Part shown: positions 8,494 through 17,974 of the stretch, in pieces
Layout: each line of letters starts with the position of its first letter
Position numbering within the stretch: the stretch's first letter is position 1
NCBI RefSeq assembly: GCF_042466115.1
Contig: NZ_JAXHBQ010000001.1
Location: 186,001-250,000 of the forward strand
Direction of reading: 5' to 3'
From: SW4 sp042466115
GTDB taxonomy: Bacteria; Pseudomonadota; Alphaproteobacteria; Rhodobacterales; Rhodobacteraceae
Length of the DNA: 64,000 bases
Notes under the pieces: model-generated
What the model was told of the DNA's origin: nothing
Database searches by the model: none
Seen by the model: the letters and a program-made list of their open reading frames with translations, nothing else
Position numbers and translations under genes: made by a program

Positions 8494-9336
8494 CTATTGG
8501 CCCGACAGGCTGCGGGTCAGGGCGCAAAACCGTTCAAGATCGATCTGTTCGGCGCGGTCGGTGGGGGCGATACCTGCCGCGTGCAGGTGGTCCTCGATCT
8601 TTGGTGACAGCGCCTTGAGCGAGGAGCGCAGCATCTTGCGCCGCTGGTTGAAGGCGGTGGCGACCACATGCGACAGCATTTTCGCATCCGCTGGAAAGCG
8701 CGGCGCGGGCAGGGCGGTGAAATGCACCACGGCGCTGCTGACCTTGGGCGGTGGCGAGAAGGCCTCGGGCGGCAGATCAAGCACGATCCGTGCATCCGTG
8801 CGCCACTGTGCCAGCAGCGCAAGCCGCCCGTAAGCCTTGGAGCCGGGCGCGGCCGTGATCCGTTGTGCCACCTCGCGCTGGAACATCAGCGTCAGGCTGG
8901 ACCAGACGGGGGGCCAGATGTCGGGCGTCAGCCAGCGCACCAGCAGTTCGGTGCCGATGTTATAGGGCAGGTTGGCACAGATGCGGATCGGCGGGGTCAG
9001 GTGATCAAGCGGATTGATTTCAAGCGCATCGCCGTTGATCACGTCCAGCCTGTCGGGGTAGGCGGCGCTGATTTCGGCCAATGCGGGCAGGCAGCGCGCG
9101 TCCTTTTCGATCGCCAGCACGCGGCGCGCGCCCTCGGCCAGCAATCCGCGCGTGAGCCCACCGGGGCCGGGGCCGACCTCAAGCACGTCGCAGCCTGTCA
9201 GATCACCGGCAAGGCGGGCAATTTTCGCTGTCAGGTTCAGATCAAGCAGAAAGTTTTGCCCGAGGTTCTTTTTCGCGGCGATCCCGTGGCTGTCGATGAC
9301 GCTGCGCAGGGGCGGAAGGCTGTCGATCTGGCTCAT
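8494..9336 (-). CDS. rsmA: 16S rRNA dimethyladenosine transferase
   Basis: A 280-residue KsgA/RsmA enzyme that dimethylates two adjacent adenosines near the 3' end of 16S rRNA during small-subunit assembly. The family opening KKNLGQNFLLD is at 22-32, the SAM site EVGPGPGGLT at 53-62, and the catalytic NLPYN at 122-126. Length is normal. It overlaps pdxA by 4 bases, a pairing seen in many proteobacteria, and is the last gene of a minus-strand run that begins at lptF. Confidence 0.96.
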   Translation of the reverse strand: MSQIDSLPPLRSVIDSHGIAAKKNLGQNFLLDLNLTAKIARLAGDLTGCDVLEVGPGPGGLTRGLLAEGARRVLAIEKDARCLPALAEISAAYPDRLDVINGDALEINPLDHLTPPIRICANLPYNIGTELLVRWLTPDIWPPVWSSLTLMFQREVAQRITAAPGSKAYGRLALLAQWRTDARIVLDLPPEAFSPPPKVSSAVVHFTALPAPRFPADAKMLSHVVATAFNQRRKMLRSSLKALSPKIEDHLHAAGIAPTDRAEQIDLERFCALTRSLSGQ

Positions 9337-10307
9337 GCGCGTGTTTTCGCCATCTGGTCGGCCATCCGCAGGGCGGCGATCAGCGATGTGGCATCGGCCA
9401 CGCCCTTGCCCGCGATATCAAAGGCGGTGCCGTGATCGGGCGAGGTGCGCACAAATGGCAGGCCCAGCGTGACATTGACGCCGCCGGAAAAATCCAGCGT
9501 CTTGATCGGGATCAGGGCCTGATCGTGATACATGCAGACGGCGACATCATAGGTGGCGCGCGCGCCTGCGTGAAACATCGTGTCGGCGGACATCGGCCCT
9601 GTCAGGTCCATCCCTTGGGCGCGCAGGGCGTCCAGAACGGGGGTGATCAGCGCGATTTCCTCGCGCCCCATCTTGCCGCCTTCGCCTGCGTGCGGGTTCA
9701 GACCCGCCACGGCAATGCGCGGGCGCGCGATCCCAAAGTCGCGGCGCAGGGCTGCGTGGGTGATCAGCAGCGTATCCGTCAGAAGGGCGGCCGTGAGGGC
9801 GCGCGGAACCTCGGCCACGGGAATGTGGATTGTGGTGGGCACGACGCGCAGGGCGTCGCAGGCCAGCATCATCACCACGCGGTCAACGCCAGCAAGTGCG
9901 GCAAGGTATTCCGTATGGCCGGGGTAGGCGAACTCTGCCCCGTCGGCGAGCGCCTTTTTGTGGATCGGCGCGGTGGTCAGGGCACGGCATTGTCCCGATG
10001 TGACCAGATCAACGCCGCGCGCGATCACGTCGATGACGCCTTGGGCATTGGCGGGGTCGGGTGTGCCGGGGGTGGCGGCACCGACAAAATTATGGGCCAG
10101 CACGGGCAGGGCCGCCCCTGCGACATCCGCGGCCTGTGCGGCGCTGTCGATTACCTGAAACGGCGCGCCTTTCGGCAAATGGCGCGGATCGCCCAGCCAG
10201 ACAAACGGCAGGTCATTGCGCAAGGACTGCCACGCGGCCACGGCGATTTCGGGGCCGATCCCTGCCGGTTCACCGCATGACAGCGCAAGCGGCGCGCGCG
10301 GGCTCAT
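9333..10307 (-). CDS. pdxA: 4-hydroxythreonine-4-phosphate dehydrogenase
   Basis: A 324-residue PdxA that oxidises 4-phosphohydroxy-L-threonine in the DXP-dependent pyridoxal phosphate pathway. Family landmarks include SCGEPAGIGPEIA near the N-terminus, TAPIHKKAL and YPGHTEYLA in the middle, GLNPHAGEGGKMGREE, and HDQALIPIKTLDFSGGVNVTLGLPFVRTSPDHGTAFDIAGKG at the C-terminus, which supply metal and substrate ligands. It overlaps rsmA by 4 bases downstream and the surA-like gene by 4 bases upstream. Confidence 0.96.
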   Translation of the reverse strand: MSPRAPLALSCGEPAGIGPEIAVAAWQSLRNDLPFVWLGDPRHLPKGAPFQVIDSAAQAADVAGAALPVLAHNFVGAATPGTPDPANAQGVIDVIARGVDLVTSGQCRALTTAPIHKKALADGAEFAYPGHTEYLAALAGVDRVVMMLACDALRVVPTTIHIPVAEVPRALTAALLTDTLLITHAALRRDFGIARPRIAVAGLNPHAGEGGKMGREEIALITPVLDALRAQGMDLTGPMSADTMFHAGARATYDVAVCMYHDQALIPIKTLDFSGGVNVTLGLPFVRTSPDHGTAFDIAGKGVADATSLIAALRMADQMAKTRA

Positions 10308-11527
10308 GGGAACGTGATGGTGGCCGAGGCTTGCAAATCGGCCAGCAGCGCATCGGCATATCCCGCAAGGCGCTGACTGATCAACTGCGCGCGGATGGCA
10401 TCGCGGTCCACATCACCTGCAAGCGTGGGGGTGCGCCCGCAGAGCATCAGAAACACCAGCGTTTCGCCATCCGAACGGGTCAGGGAATAATCCACCTCGC
10501 CCGCGTCCAGTGCGGCAAGGCGCATGGCCACATCCTGCGGGATTTCAGCGGGGGGCAGAGTGTCGCGTTGCAACACGTCAGCGGCCTGGCCTTGGGCGAC
10601 GCCATAAAGATCATCGCAGGTGTCCACATTGGCAGCGACCTGCGCGGCGCGGCGCAGCCCCTGATCGGACAGGCCACCGGCGATGTAATAGGCGGCGTAT
10701 TCGATTGCGGCAGGTTCAACGGTGGCTTGCGGCACCTCGCGCACACCGCGCATCTGGAACAGGGCGATGCCGTTCTCGATCGGGATCGGCGCGGTGACTT
10801 CGCCATTGCCAAGCGCAAGGATGATCGAGCGCAGCTGCGGCGGGTAGTTGCTGATCGGTAGCCAGTCAAGACGCCCGCCACGCGTGCGCGAGGGCAGGGC
10901 CGAGACGCGGCGCGCCTGTGCCTCGAATGCGGCGGTGCTGGTCAGGGTGGCGATCCGTTCAGCCTGCGCTTGGGCCTGGGCGGCGCGGGGGGGCGGCGCG
11001 GCGATGATGATCTCGCTCAGCAGCACTTCGATGCCCGTTGACGCACCTGCGGACTGGCCCAGTGCCTGATCGATTTCGGCTTCGGTGATCTGCACGCGGC
11101 TGCCATAGCGCGAGCGGATGAAATCGCGCCAGCTGACGCCCACACGGACGAAATCGCGGAATGTCTCGCGCTCGATCCCGTTCTGGTCAAGCACCGCAAG
11201 GAACTGTTCCAGTTCAAGATTGGCCCGTTCGGCAAAAACCGCCATTTGTTCCAGCAAGGCCTCGTCGGTCAGGCGCAGGCCGGCGCGGTCCAGTTCTTCC
11301 AGCTTCAAGCGGTCCTCGATCAGGCCTTCACGGGCGACCTCGGGCAGGTTGCCGGGCGCGCGAAACAGGCGCAAAAGGCCGATCCGTTGATCCAGTTCGA
11401 ACTGGGTGACGACACGGTCGTTGACAATGATCGCGGGCGAAAACGGGCTTTGCGCCGCGCCTGCGCCGGGCAAGAACGCCGCCAGTGTCAGGGCCAGAAG
11501 GGCGGAAAATGTCAGTCCTATGCGCAT
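10304..11527 (-). CDS. surA: Periplasmic SurA-like peptidyl-prolyl isomerase/chaperone
   Basis: A 407-residue exported protein. Residues 1-24 form a signal peptide ending GAGA, and the mature part opens with the SurA N-domain (SPFSPAIIVNDRVVTQFELDQRIGLLRLF). A parvulin-like region follows at about 170-280 (LSEIIIAAPP, RTRGGRLDWLPISNYPPQLRSII). SurA escorts outer-membrane beta-barrel proteins across the periplasm. Its place between lptD and pdxA is the classic arrangement, and LptD is a known SurA client. Sequence similarity to enteric SurA is limited, as usual in alphaproteobacteria. Confidence 0.88.
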   Translation of the reverse strand: MRIGLTFSALLALTLAAFLPGAGAAQSPFSPAIIVNDRVVTQFELDQRIGLLRLFRAPGNLPEVAREGLIEDRLKLEELDRAGLRLTDEALLEQMAVFAERANLELEQFLAVLDQNGIERETFRDFVRVGVSWRDFIRSRYGSRVQITEAEIDQALGQSAGASTGIEVLLSEIIIAAPPPRAAQAQAQAERIATLTSTAAFEAQARRVSALPSRTRGGRLDWLPISNYPPQLRSIILALGNGEVTAPIPIENGIALFQMRGVREVPQATVEPAAIEYAAYYIAGGLSDQGLRRAAQVAANVDTCDDLYGVAQGQAADVLQRDTLPPAEIPQDVAMRLAALDAGEVDYSLTRSDGETLVFLMLCGRTPTLAGDVDRDAIRAQLISQRLAGYADALLADLQASATITFP

Positions 11528-11548
11528 TGTTGCCTCGCTTGTTGGTCT

Positions 11549-13630
11549 TTAGTTCACACAGTTTCGCGTTGCCTGCCCCGCCGTGCGTCCTGCGGAAAAT
11601 CCGCGTAGTTCAACCGTTAACCCAAAGTCGGTCACAGGGTCCACAGTAGTTGAAGACGAAAAGCGGCGCGAGACGGAAAGGTCGAGGGCCACACATTCGT
11701 TTTGCCAGCCGACACCCACAGTCGCACGCGCCGCGCGATTGGTGATGAAATCATAGGATGCATCGGCGCTTATGCTCCAGATGTCATTGATTTGATAGGC
11801 ACTTTCAAGGGTCCATTCGGACACGGCGGTGGTGTCGTCAATCCAAAGGTATGAGGCCGCCAGATCAAGGCGATCGTCGCTCCAGCTCACACGGGCTTCG
11901 GATTTGGCGAAATTCAGGGTGTCGTCAAAAATCGTGCGCCCGTCAATCGCGAGCCCGTTCGGAAAATCGACCTGTCCGGCCAGAAGCCAGTCCGACGAGG
12001 TGCCCTGCAACCCCGAGGAGGTGGTGAATTCGGTGTTGCTTTGCTCGCGCAGGATGCGCCCGAACGTCAGGGTGGCGTTCCACGCATCCGGCGATACCCG
12101 CGTCCAGCGCGCGCCATAGGCCACGCGTGCGCCAACCTCGCGTGCGTCCTGACCGGGAAAGCGAGACAGGGCAAACAGGTTGGTCTGGTCAAACTCGGTC
12201 TCGGTGCTGTCCTCGTTGGGAACATCACCGCCGTAAACGTCGGACCACGCCACCTGCACCACGGGTTCAATCACATGTGTGGCGCGCGCGGTCGTGCGGA
12301 TCAGCGGGTAGCGCAGGGTCAGGGCGGCGCTGGGAACCGTGCGCATCACATCGGCGTCAAAGGCGACGTCCTGCGAGATCGCGTAATAGTCGAAATCAGC
12401 GCCGATCTGCCCGTCAATCAATAGACCCGCTGGCGTGACCCAATTGCGCTGCCAATGTGCACCAAGGCCAAAGCGGGCCACATCGCGCCCGTCCCCATCA
12501 ACGTCCGAATACCGCAGCAGCGTCTGTGCATCCGCCGTGAGGGTGGCAATCCCGCCAAATCCGTCGAGTCGCCGTTCATAGAACACATCGCTGATAATGC
12601 TGGGCAAAACCGCATTGTCATCGCCGACACGCAGGGATTCGTAATGGATCAAGGCTGCGCGCAGGTAGTCATCCTCGCCCACGCGGGTGACGGCGATCTC
12701 GCTATCAAGGCGGTCCTTTTCGGAATAGCCGTAATCCAGCAGGTAGTCGCGGTCGGTTGTTGCCTCAAGATCGAATGTCAGGGTGTAATCACTGCCCAGA
12801 TCAAACTGGCCCGTGGCAAAGATATACCCGCGCCCCGTATCGGGCAGCAGATCGTCGGTGGTGCCCGCAAGGTTGATTTCAATATCGCCGTTCACAAACG
12901 CCTGACGATAGCGCGCCTCAAGGGTCGTGGTGCGCGGCGAAAAATAGGGGGTAAGCGTAAGATCGCGGTGATCGCCCAACCGGATGAAGTAGGGAAGTTT
13001 GATCCCCGTGCCCAACTGGTCGGTCGTGCGGATCTGCGGGATCAGCAAGCCGGTTGCACGTGTCAGGGTTGGATCGGGCAGGCGCATGCGCGGCACCCAG
13101 AAGATCGGCACGCCCGCCACACGGAACTGCGCGTCATCAAAGTAAAGCTGGCGTTCCTGTTGATCATGCACCACGCGACCGGCGCGAATGTCCCAAAGGG
13201 GCGTTTCACCGGCGCAAACCTGACAGGACGTGGCGACGACGCGGTGCAATTGGCTATAGCGCCCGTCGACGCGGTTGATCTGGTTGGCGGCTAGCTGCAA
13301 TTGCTGGTCCAGCACAAGGCGCGCACCGCGCAGGATGCCGTTTTCAAGGGTCGGATCAAGGCTGGCACGATCGGCTGTCAGGATGTTGCCCGCGCCATCG
13401 GTGATAAAGATCGGTCCGGTGATGATCAGCCGGTCGGTGGCCTGATCATAGGTGATCGCGGCGGCTGACAAGCGCGTGCCATCATAAAGGACCGCGACAT
13501 TGCCCTGCGCCACAAGCCGCTGGCCATCGGCGACATAGACCGTATCGGCGACCAATGTGGCCGCGCCTTGGGCAAGCGCGAACTGCGGCAGGACCAGTGC
13601 AATCAGCAGGACAAGCGCGCGCCAAAGCAT
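11549..13630 (-). CDS. lptD: LPS-assembly outer-membrane protein LptD
   Basis: A 693-residue protein: signal peptide (residues 1-20), an N-terminal OstA/LptA-like jellyroll (about 21-130) and a C-terminal beta-barrel. It receives lipopolysaccharide from the periplasmic bridge and inserts it in the outer leaflet. A CQVC pair near residue 136 and two C-terminal cysteines (NEC and NC at the very end) match the four cysteines used for the inter-domain disulphides of the family. It abuts lptG, sharing one base, and precedes the surA-like gene. Confidence 0.94.
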   Translation of the reverse strand: MLWRALVLLIALVLPQFALAQGAATLVADTVYVADGQRLVAQGNVAVLYDGTRLSAAAITYDQATDRLIITGPIFITDGAGNILTADRASLDPTLENGILRGARLVLDQQLQLAANQINRVDGRYSQLHRVVATSCQVCAGETPLWDIRAGRVVHDQQERQLYFDDAQFRVAGVPIFWVPRMRLPDPTLTRATGLLIPQIRTTDQLGTGIKLPYFIRLGDHRDLTLTPYFSPRTTTLEARYRQAFVNGDIEINLAGTTDDLLPDTGRGYIFATGQFDLGSDYTLTFDLEATTDRDYLLDYGYSEKDRLDSEIAVTRVGEDDYLRAALIHYESLRVGDDNAVLPSIISDVFYERRLDGFGGIATLTADAQTLLRYSDVDGDGRDVARFGLGAHWQRNWVTPAGLLIDGQIGADFDYYAISQDVAFDADVMRTVPSAALTLRYPLIRTTARATHVIEPVVQVAWSDVYGGDVPNEDSTETEFDQTNLFALSRFPGQDAREVGARVAYGARWTRVSPDAWNATLTFGRILREQSNTEFTTSSGLQGTSSDWLLAGQVDFPNGLAIDGRTIFDDTLNFAKSEARVSWSDDRLDLAASYLWIDDTTAVSEWTLESAYQINDIWSISADASYDFITNRAARATVGVGWQNECVALDLSVSRRFSSSTTVDPVTDFGLTVELRGFSAGRTAGQATRNCVN

Positions 13631-14727
13631 CAGCCGTCCTCCAGATGCAGCAAAAGCCCAAGCGAAAAACCGATTGCCGCCAGCGGCGGGGCCCAGACGG
13701 CCAACAACACGGGAATCTGGCCGTTTTCACCCAGCACCTGCGCAAAGTTGCGCACGAAATACAAACCAAAGCTGACAAGGATCGCAAAAAGCACCATCAG
13801 CCCCGTGCGCCCGCCCCGTTGGTGGCGCATCGTGAACCCCGCGCCAATCAACACCATCGACACCAGAAATGCAGGCAGGGCCAGTTCCATCTGGAACCAG
13901 ACCTGATGGCGGCGCGCCGAAAATCCTGCCTGCTGCAGATCGGCGATAAACGCGGGCAACTCCCATACGGGTATCGACGACGGTGTGCCGAAACTGTCGC
14001 GGATCTGGTCGGCCGTCAGGGTCGAGGGCACGTCAAGCGTGGGATAGGTGGTGGCCCATTCTTCGGGGTTGCGGGTCTCGGACAGGGGCCATGCCTTGGC
14101 GTTTTCCAGTGTCCAGGCACCGGCGTTCAAGGTGGCGCGCGCCGCTTCGATCCGCCGGATCGGCCCGCCATCGGGGCTGAAGGTGATAAAGGTCACATCG
14201 CGCAGTTCGGTGCCATCGGCGTTGGCGGCCGTCGCGCGGATGACGGTCTGGCCACGGTCGCTGCCCTGGCGCAGCCACAGGCCCGACTGGGTGATCGACA
14301 TGACGTTGCCACCGTCCATGGTCAATTCGCCGACGCGGGCGTCATATTCCTTGGATGTGGCCGCGACGATCGGGTTCATCACGGTGACGCCAAAGACACC
14401 AATCGCCAGTGTTACCAGCACCGGTGCGACCAGCGCGCGCATCGCAGAGCGCCCCGCGGCCCGTGTCACAACCATTTCAGACGATCGCGCAAGCCCCAGG
14501 AACAATCCGATTGTAGCAAGGATCAGGATCAGCGGCAGGATCGCATAGATGGATTGGGGCAGGTTCAGCAGGCTTAGCCCCAGAAAATCGCGAAACACCG
14601 CCCCTGTGTCACCAAAGCGGCGCGCCTGTTCAACCACGTCCAGCAGGGCCATGAAGGCCAGAAACACGGTAAATGTTGCGCCAAACATCATCGCAAAGCG
14701 GCGCGCGAAATAGCGGTGCAGGATCAT
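13630..14727 (-). CDS. lptG: LPS export ABC permease LptG
   Basis: A 365-residue YjgP/YjgQ-family permease: three N-terminal transmembrane helices, a periplasmic beta-jellyroll (about 130-265) and three C-terminal helices. With LptF and the LptB ATPase it pulls LPS out of the inner membrane. I place the start at MILHRYFARRF, base 14727, where ATGA overlaps the lptF stop. The frame stays open upstream but only as antisense-like sequence within lptF. Length fits the family. Confidence 0.93.
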   Translation of the reverse strand: MILHRYFARRFAMMFGATFTVFLAFMALLDVVEQARRFGDTGAVFRDFLGLSLLNLPQSIYAILPLILILATIGLFLGLARSSEMVVTRAAGRSAMRALVAPVLVTLAIGVFGVTVMNPIVAATSKEYDARVGELTMDGGNVMSITQSGLWLRQGSDRGQTVIRATAANADGTELRDVTFITFSPDGGPIRRIEAARATLNAGAWTLENAKAWPLSETRNPEEWATTYPTLDVPSTLTADQIRDSFGTPSSIPVWELPAFIADLQQAGFSARRHQVWFQMELALPAFLVSMVLIGAGFTMRHQRGGRTGLMVLFAILVSFGLYFVRNFAQVLGENGQIPVLLAVWAPPLAAIGFSLGLLLHLEDG

Positions 14728-15851
14728 GCCGGCACCCCGCGCATGCGGCGTTTGAACAGATAGGGGCGGGTCGCGGCAAACAAAAGCGTCCAGACAATGA
14801 CAGCCCCGCCCACAGTGGGCAGATATACCATCGGCCAAAGGGCGGGATTGGCGCGGGCAATGCCTGCGCCGGTGCTTTCCAGCCCCTTGACGACAATCAC
14901 CAGAAACACCGCGGCGATGATCTGGCGCCAAACACCAAAGCGGCTGAAACCTCCGGTCATCAAGGTCGCAAATCCGATCAGTGCCGCAACCGTTGCCAGA
15001 AACGCCTGATCAAAGCGGTCATGCCCGGCGACAATCAGCGCGCCCGCACTGCGCCCGGTTTCGGCCTCAAGTTCCGGTGTCGGGTTCAGCAATTCCTGCG
15101 TGCTCAACTCGTGCCACGACCGGTTGCGCACGCCCGCTGCCGGAACAAGCGCGCCGATATCAAAGGCGAAATCGGTGAATGTCGTGGTGAACAGGCGCTG
15201 GGATTCAGTGTCCAGTGTTTGCGCCATGCCGTCGATCATGACCAGTTGCGGCCCGTTTTCGGTGCGCACAAGATAGGCGCGGTTGGTGGTATAGGTGATG
15301 GCTTGGTCAGGATCACGGTTGTCCGACAGGAACACATCAAGCAATTCACCTGTTGGCGTGATCTCGCGGATATAAAAGGTGATGCCGTCTGCGGGATTGG
15401 TAAAGGTGCCCTCGGTCAACAGGCGCGCGGTCATGTTGCGCGAGATTTCGGCGCTGCGGTCCGCCAGCCGGGCCGTGCTCATCGGGGCCAGAAAATGGGT
15501 CAGCACCAGCATCATGCCCGTCACCGTCAGGCCGAACACAAGGACCGGACGGGCAAGGCGAAACGCCGAAAAACCCGTGGCCTGCACCACCGTCAACTCA
15601 CTATCCGAGGACATGCGGTTGGTCACATAGGTCGCCGCGACAAAGGCCGCCAGCGGCAACACGATACGGATGATCTGCGGCAGGGTCATCGCCGTGAATT
15701 CCAGAAACACGATGGCCGTCTGCCCGTCAGCAATCAACTGGTCAAACAGGCGCACGGCGCGGTTGATCCAGTAGATCAGCACCAGCACCAACGAAAAGAA
15801 GCCAAACAGCGTAAACAGTTGCGACAGCATATATCTGTCGAATCGTGCCAC
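14724..15851 (-). CDS. lptF: LPS export ABC permease LptF
   Basis: A 375-residue partner of LptG with the same layout: helices at the N-terminus (LSQLFTLFGFFSLVLVLIYWINRAV), a periplasmic domain, then three helices. I chose the GTG at 15851 (VARFDRYML) because AGGGGG lies 8 bases upstream and family members begin here; an in-frame ATG 27 bases further upstream is the alternative. It is the first gene of the lptF-lptG-lptD-surA-pdxA-rsmA run and is divergent from pepA. Confidence 0.92.
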   Translation of the reverse strand: MARFDRYMLSQLFTLFGFFSLVLVLIYWINRAVRLFDQLIADGQTAIVFLEFTAMTLPQIIRIVLPLAAFVAATYVTNRMSSDSELTVVQATGFSAFRLARPVLVFGLTVTGMMLVLTHFLAPMSTARLADRSAEISRNMTARLLTEGTFTNPADGITFYIREITPTGELLDVFLSDNRDPDQAITYTTNRAYLVRTENGPQLVMIDGMAQTLDTESQRLFTTTFTDFAFDIGALVPAAGVRNRSWHELSTQELLNPTPELEAETGRSAGALIVAGHDRFDQAFLATVAALIGFATLMTGGFSRFGVWRQIIAAVFLVIVVKGLESTGAGIARANPALWPMVYLPTVGGAVIVWTLLFAATRPYLFKRRMRGVPA

Positions 15852-15984
15852 GCGCCATCCCCCTGTTACTGGTCCCAAGTTCGCGCAAACTAGCCGATTG
15901 GCGCGCGGGACAAAACTGCTAACTGGTCAATCGGCGGGGGGCGGGCTACCTATTGCCTAAATCCGCAAATTTACGAGGTATGTC

Positions 15985-17454
15985 ATGACTACTCCCGCCC
16001 AGATCACATTTGCTGCCGTGAGCATTGATCCGATCGCCGAAACAACAGGCAAGATCGCCGTGCTGATGGGGGCGGATGGCAAGCTGGACAAGGGCGCGCG
16101 CCGCGTCAATTCGCTGATGCGCAAGGCGTTGACACGGTTCGCCGAAAGCGACCGTTTCACCAAGATGAAAGCGGGGGATGCGGTGGAACTGGCCTTTCCT
16201 GCGAACATGGCCGCCGAGGGCGTGATCGTTGCCAAGCTCGATAACCGCCGCGACGTGGACGAGGCCCGCAAGGTTGGCGTGTCCATCGCCAAACTGCGCG
16301 GCAGTGGCCCGCTGCTGGTGCTGGCCGGACCATCGCCGCGCGCAAGCGAAATCGCGCTGGGTATTGCGCTGCGTGGCTACACCTTCACCGATCACAAGCA
16401 GGACAAGGGCGAAGCTCCCGGCGCGGTCACGATGATGGTTGCCAAGCCTGAGGACGCCACCGCCGATTATGCGGCCAAGGCGGCTGTGGCCGAGGGCGTG
16501 TTCTTTACCCGTGATCTGGTCACCGAACCCGCCAACGTGCTGACCACCACCGAGTTTGCCGACCGCCTGGTCGCGCTGAAAGATATTGGCGTCAAGGTCG
16601 AGGTGCTGGAAGAAAAAGACCTCGAAAAGCTGGGGATGGGGTCACTGCTTTGTGTCGGCCTCGGCTCGGCCAGCCCCTCCAAGGTTGTCGTGATGCAGTG
16701 GGAGGGCGGCAAGAAAGGCGCCGCACCTTTCGCACTGGTCGGCAAGGGCGTGGTGTTTGACACAGGCGGGATCAGCCTGAAACCGGCCGCCGGCATGGAA
16801 GACATGACCATGGACATGGGCGGCGCGGGTGTGGTGGCAGGTGTCATGAAAACCCTCGCCCTGCGCAAGGCCAAGGCCAATGTTGTCGGCCTTGTCGGCC
16901 TCGTGGAAAACATGCCATCGGACCGCGCCACACGGCCCGGCGATGTGGTCACATCCATGAAGGGCGACACCATCGAGGTGATCAATACCGACGCCGAAGG
17001 CCGGCTCGTGCTGGCGGATGTGCTGTGGTATGCGCAGGACCGTTTCAAACCCACAGGTGTGATCAATCTGGCGACCCTCACTGGCGCAATCATCATCGGC
17101 TTGGGCCACGAAAACGCAGGGGTTTTCAGCAATGACGACACCCTGTGCAATGCCTTCCTGAAATCCGCTACAGCCGAGGGCGAAGGCGCGTGGCGCATGC
17201 CGATGGGGCAGGCCTATGACGATATGCTCAAAAGCCATGTGGCCGATATGAAGAACGTCGGCACCCGCGCGGCGGGGTCAATCACCGCGGCGCAATTCCT
17301 CAAACGCTTTATTCAGGACGGGATGCCGTGGATCCACCTTGATATCGCCGGCACGGCCTCGGTCAAGGAAGACACCGCCTATGCCCCCAAAGGCGCGACG
17401 GGCTGGGGTGTCATGGCGCTGAACCGCCTGATTGCCGACACGGTCGAAGGCTAA
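15985..17454 (+). CDS. pepA: Leucyl aminopeptidase
   Basis: A 489-residue M17 cytosol aminopeptidase that removes N-terminal residues from peptides; the active enzyme is a hexamer with two metals. The catalytic domain has VGKGVVFDTGGISLKPA and the M17 signature NTDAEGRLVLADVLWYA, which hold metal ligands. The N-terminal macro-like domain covers about 1-165. It is divergent from lptF, and holC starts one base after its stop, an order common in proteobacteria. Confidence 0.96.
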   Translation: MTTPAQITFAAVSIDPIAETTGKIAVLMGADGKLDKGARRVNSLMRKALTRFAESDRFTKMKAGDAVELAFPANMAAEGVIVAKLDNRRDVDEARKVGVSIAKLRGSGPLLVLAGPSPRASEIALGIALRGYTFTDHKQDKGEAPGAVTMMVAKPEDATADYAAKAAVAEGVFFTRDLVTEPANVLTTTEFADRLVALKDIGVKVEVLEEKDLEKLGMGSLLCVGLGSASPSKVVVMQWEGGKKGAAPFALVGKGVVFDTGGISLKPAAGMEDMTMDMGGAGVVAGVMKTLALRKAKANVVGLVGLVENMPSDRATRPGDVVTSMKGDTIEVINTDAEGRLVLADVLWYAQDRFKPTGVINLATLTGAIIIGLGHENAGVFSNDDTLCNAFLKSATAEGEGAWRMPMGQAYDDMLKSHVADMKNVGTRAAGSITAAQFLKRFIQDGMPWIHLDIAGTASVKEDTAYAPKGATGWGVMALNRLIADTVEG

Positions 17455-17455
17455 C

Positions 17456-17914
17456 ATGGGGGCCGCGTTCTTTTATCACCTGACGCAGACGCCGCTGGAA
17501 AGCACCCTGCCGATGCTGATCGCCAAAAGCCGTGAAAAGGGCTGGCAGATCGAGGTGCGCGGACGGGAAACCGATACCATGGCGCAGCTTGATCTGGCCC
17601 TCTGGCGCGGCCCCGACGACAGCTTTGCGCCGCACGGGTTGGCCGGTGGGCCGCATGACGCGGACCAGCCGGTGCTGCTGACAACGGGGGGCGGCGCGGC
17701 CAATGCGCCTGCCTGCCTGATGGCCGTGCACGGGGCGGATGTGACCGCGGACGAGGTCACGACGATGGAACGCACCTGCATCCTGTTTGACGGTCAGGAC
17801 GGGGCCGCCGTGGCCCATGCCCGCACCCAGTGGAAGGCGCTGACCGACGCAGGCTGCGCGGCACAATACTGGGCACAAGAGGGCGGGCGCTGGGCGATGT
17901 TGGCGCAAAAATAG
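17456..17914 (+). CDS. holC: DNA polymerase III subunit chi
   Basis: A 152-residue HolC, which links the clamp loader to single-strand-binding protein at the replication fork. The opening MGAAFFYHLTQTPLESTLPMLIAKSREKGWQ (start of each half only partly conserved) and the late FDGQDGAAVAHARTQWK are family hallmarks. The ATG is one base past the pepA stop. The dispersed repeat copy B follows 3 bases after its stop. Confidence 0.92.
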   Translation: MGAAFFYHLTQTPLESTLPMLIAKSREKGWQIEVRGRETDTMAQLDLALWRGPDDSFAPHGLAGGPHDADQPVLLTTGGGAANAPACLMAVHGADVTADEVTTMERTCILFDGQDGAAVAHARTQWKALTDAGCAAQYWAQEGGRWAMLAQK

Positions 17915-17917
17915 CCC

Positions 17918-17973
17918 CTTCTTTTGTTCAAAAATACCTCCGGGGGGCCCGCAAGGGCGGGGGCAGCGCCCCC
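17918..17973 (-). repeat. Copy B of a dispersed 3'-end element, inverted
   Basis: On the minus strand: a GGGGGC-N3-GCCCCC hairpin (17959-17973), about 20 bp of GC-rich spacer, then TATTTTTGAACAAAAGAAG. It fills the gap between the convergent genes holC and the aspartyl protease gene. The hairpin followed by a T run, and an A-rich stretch in the opposite sense, could end transcription from both sides. Confidence 0.85.
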
Positions 17974-17974
17974 T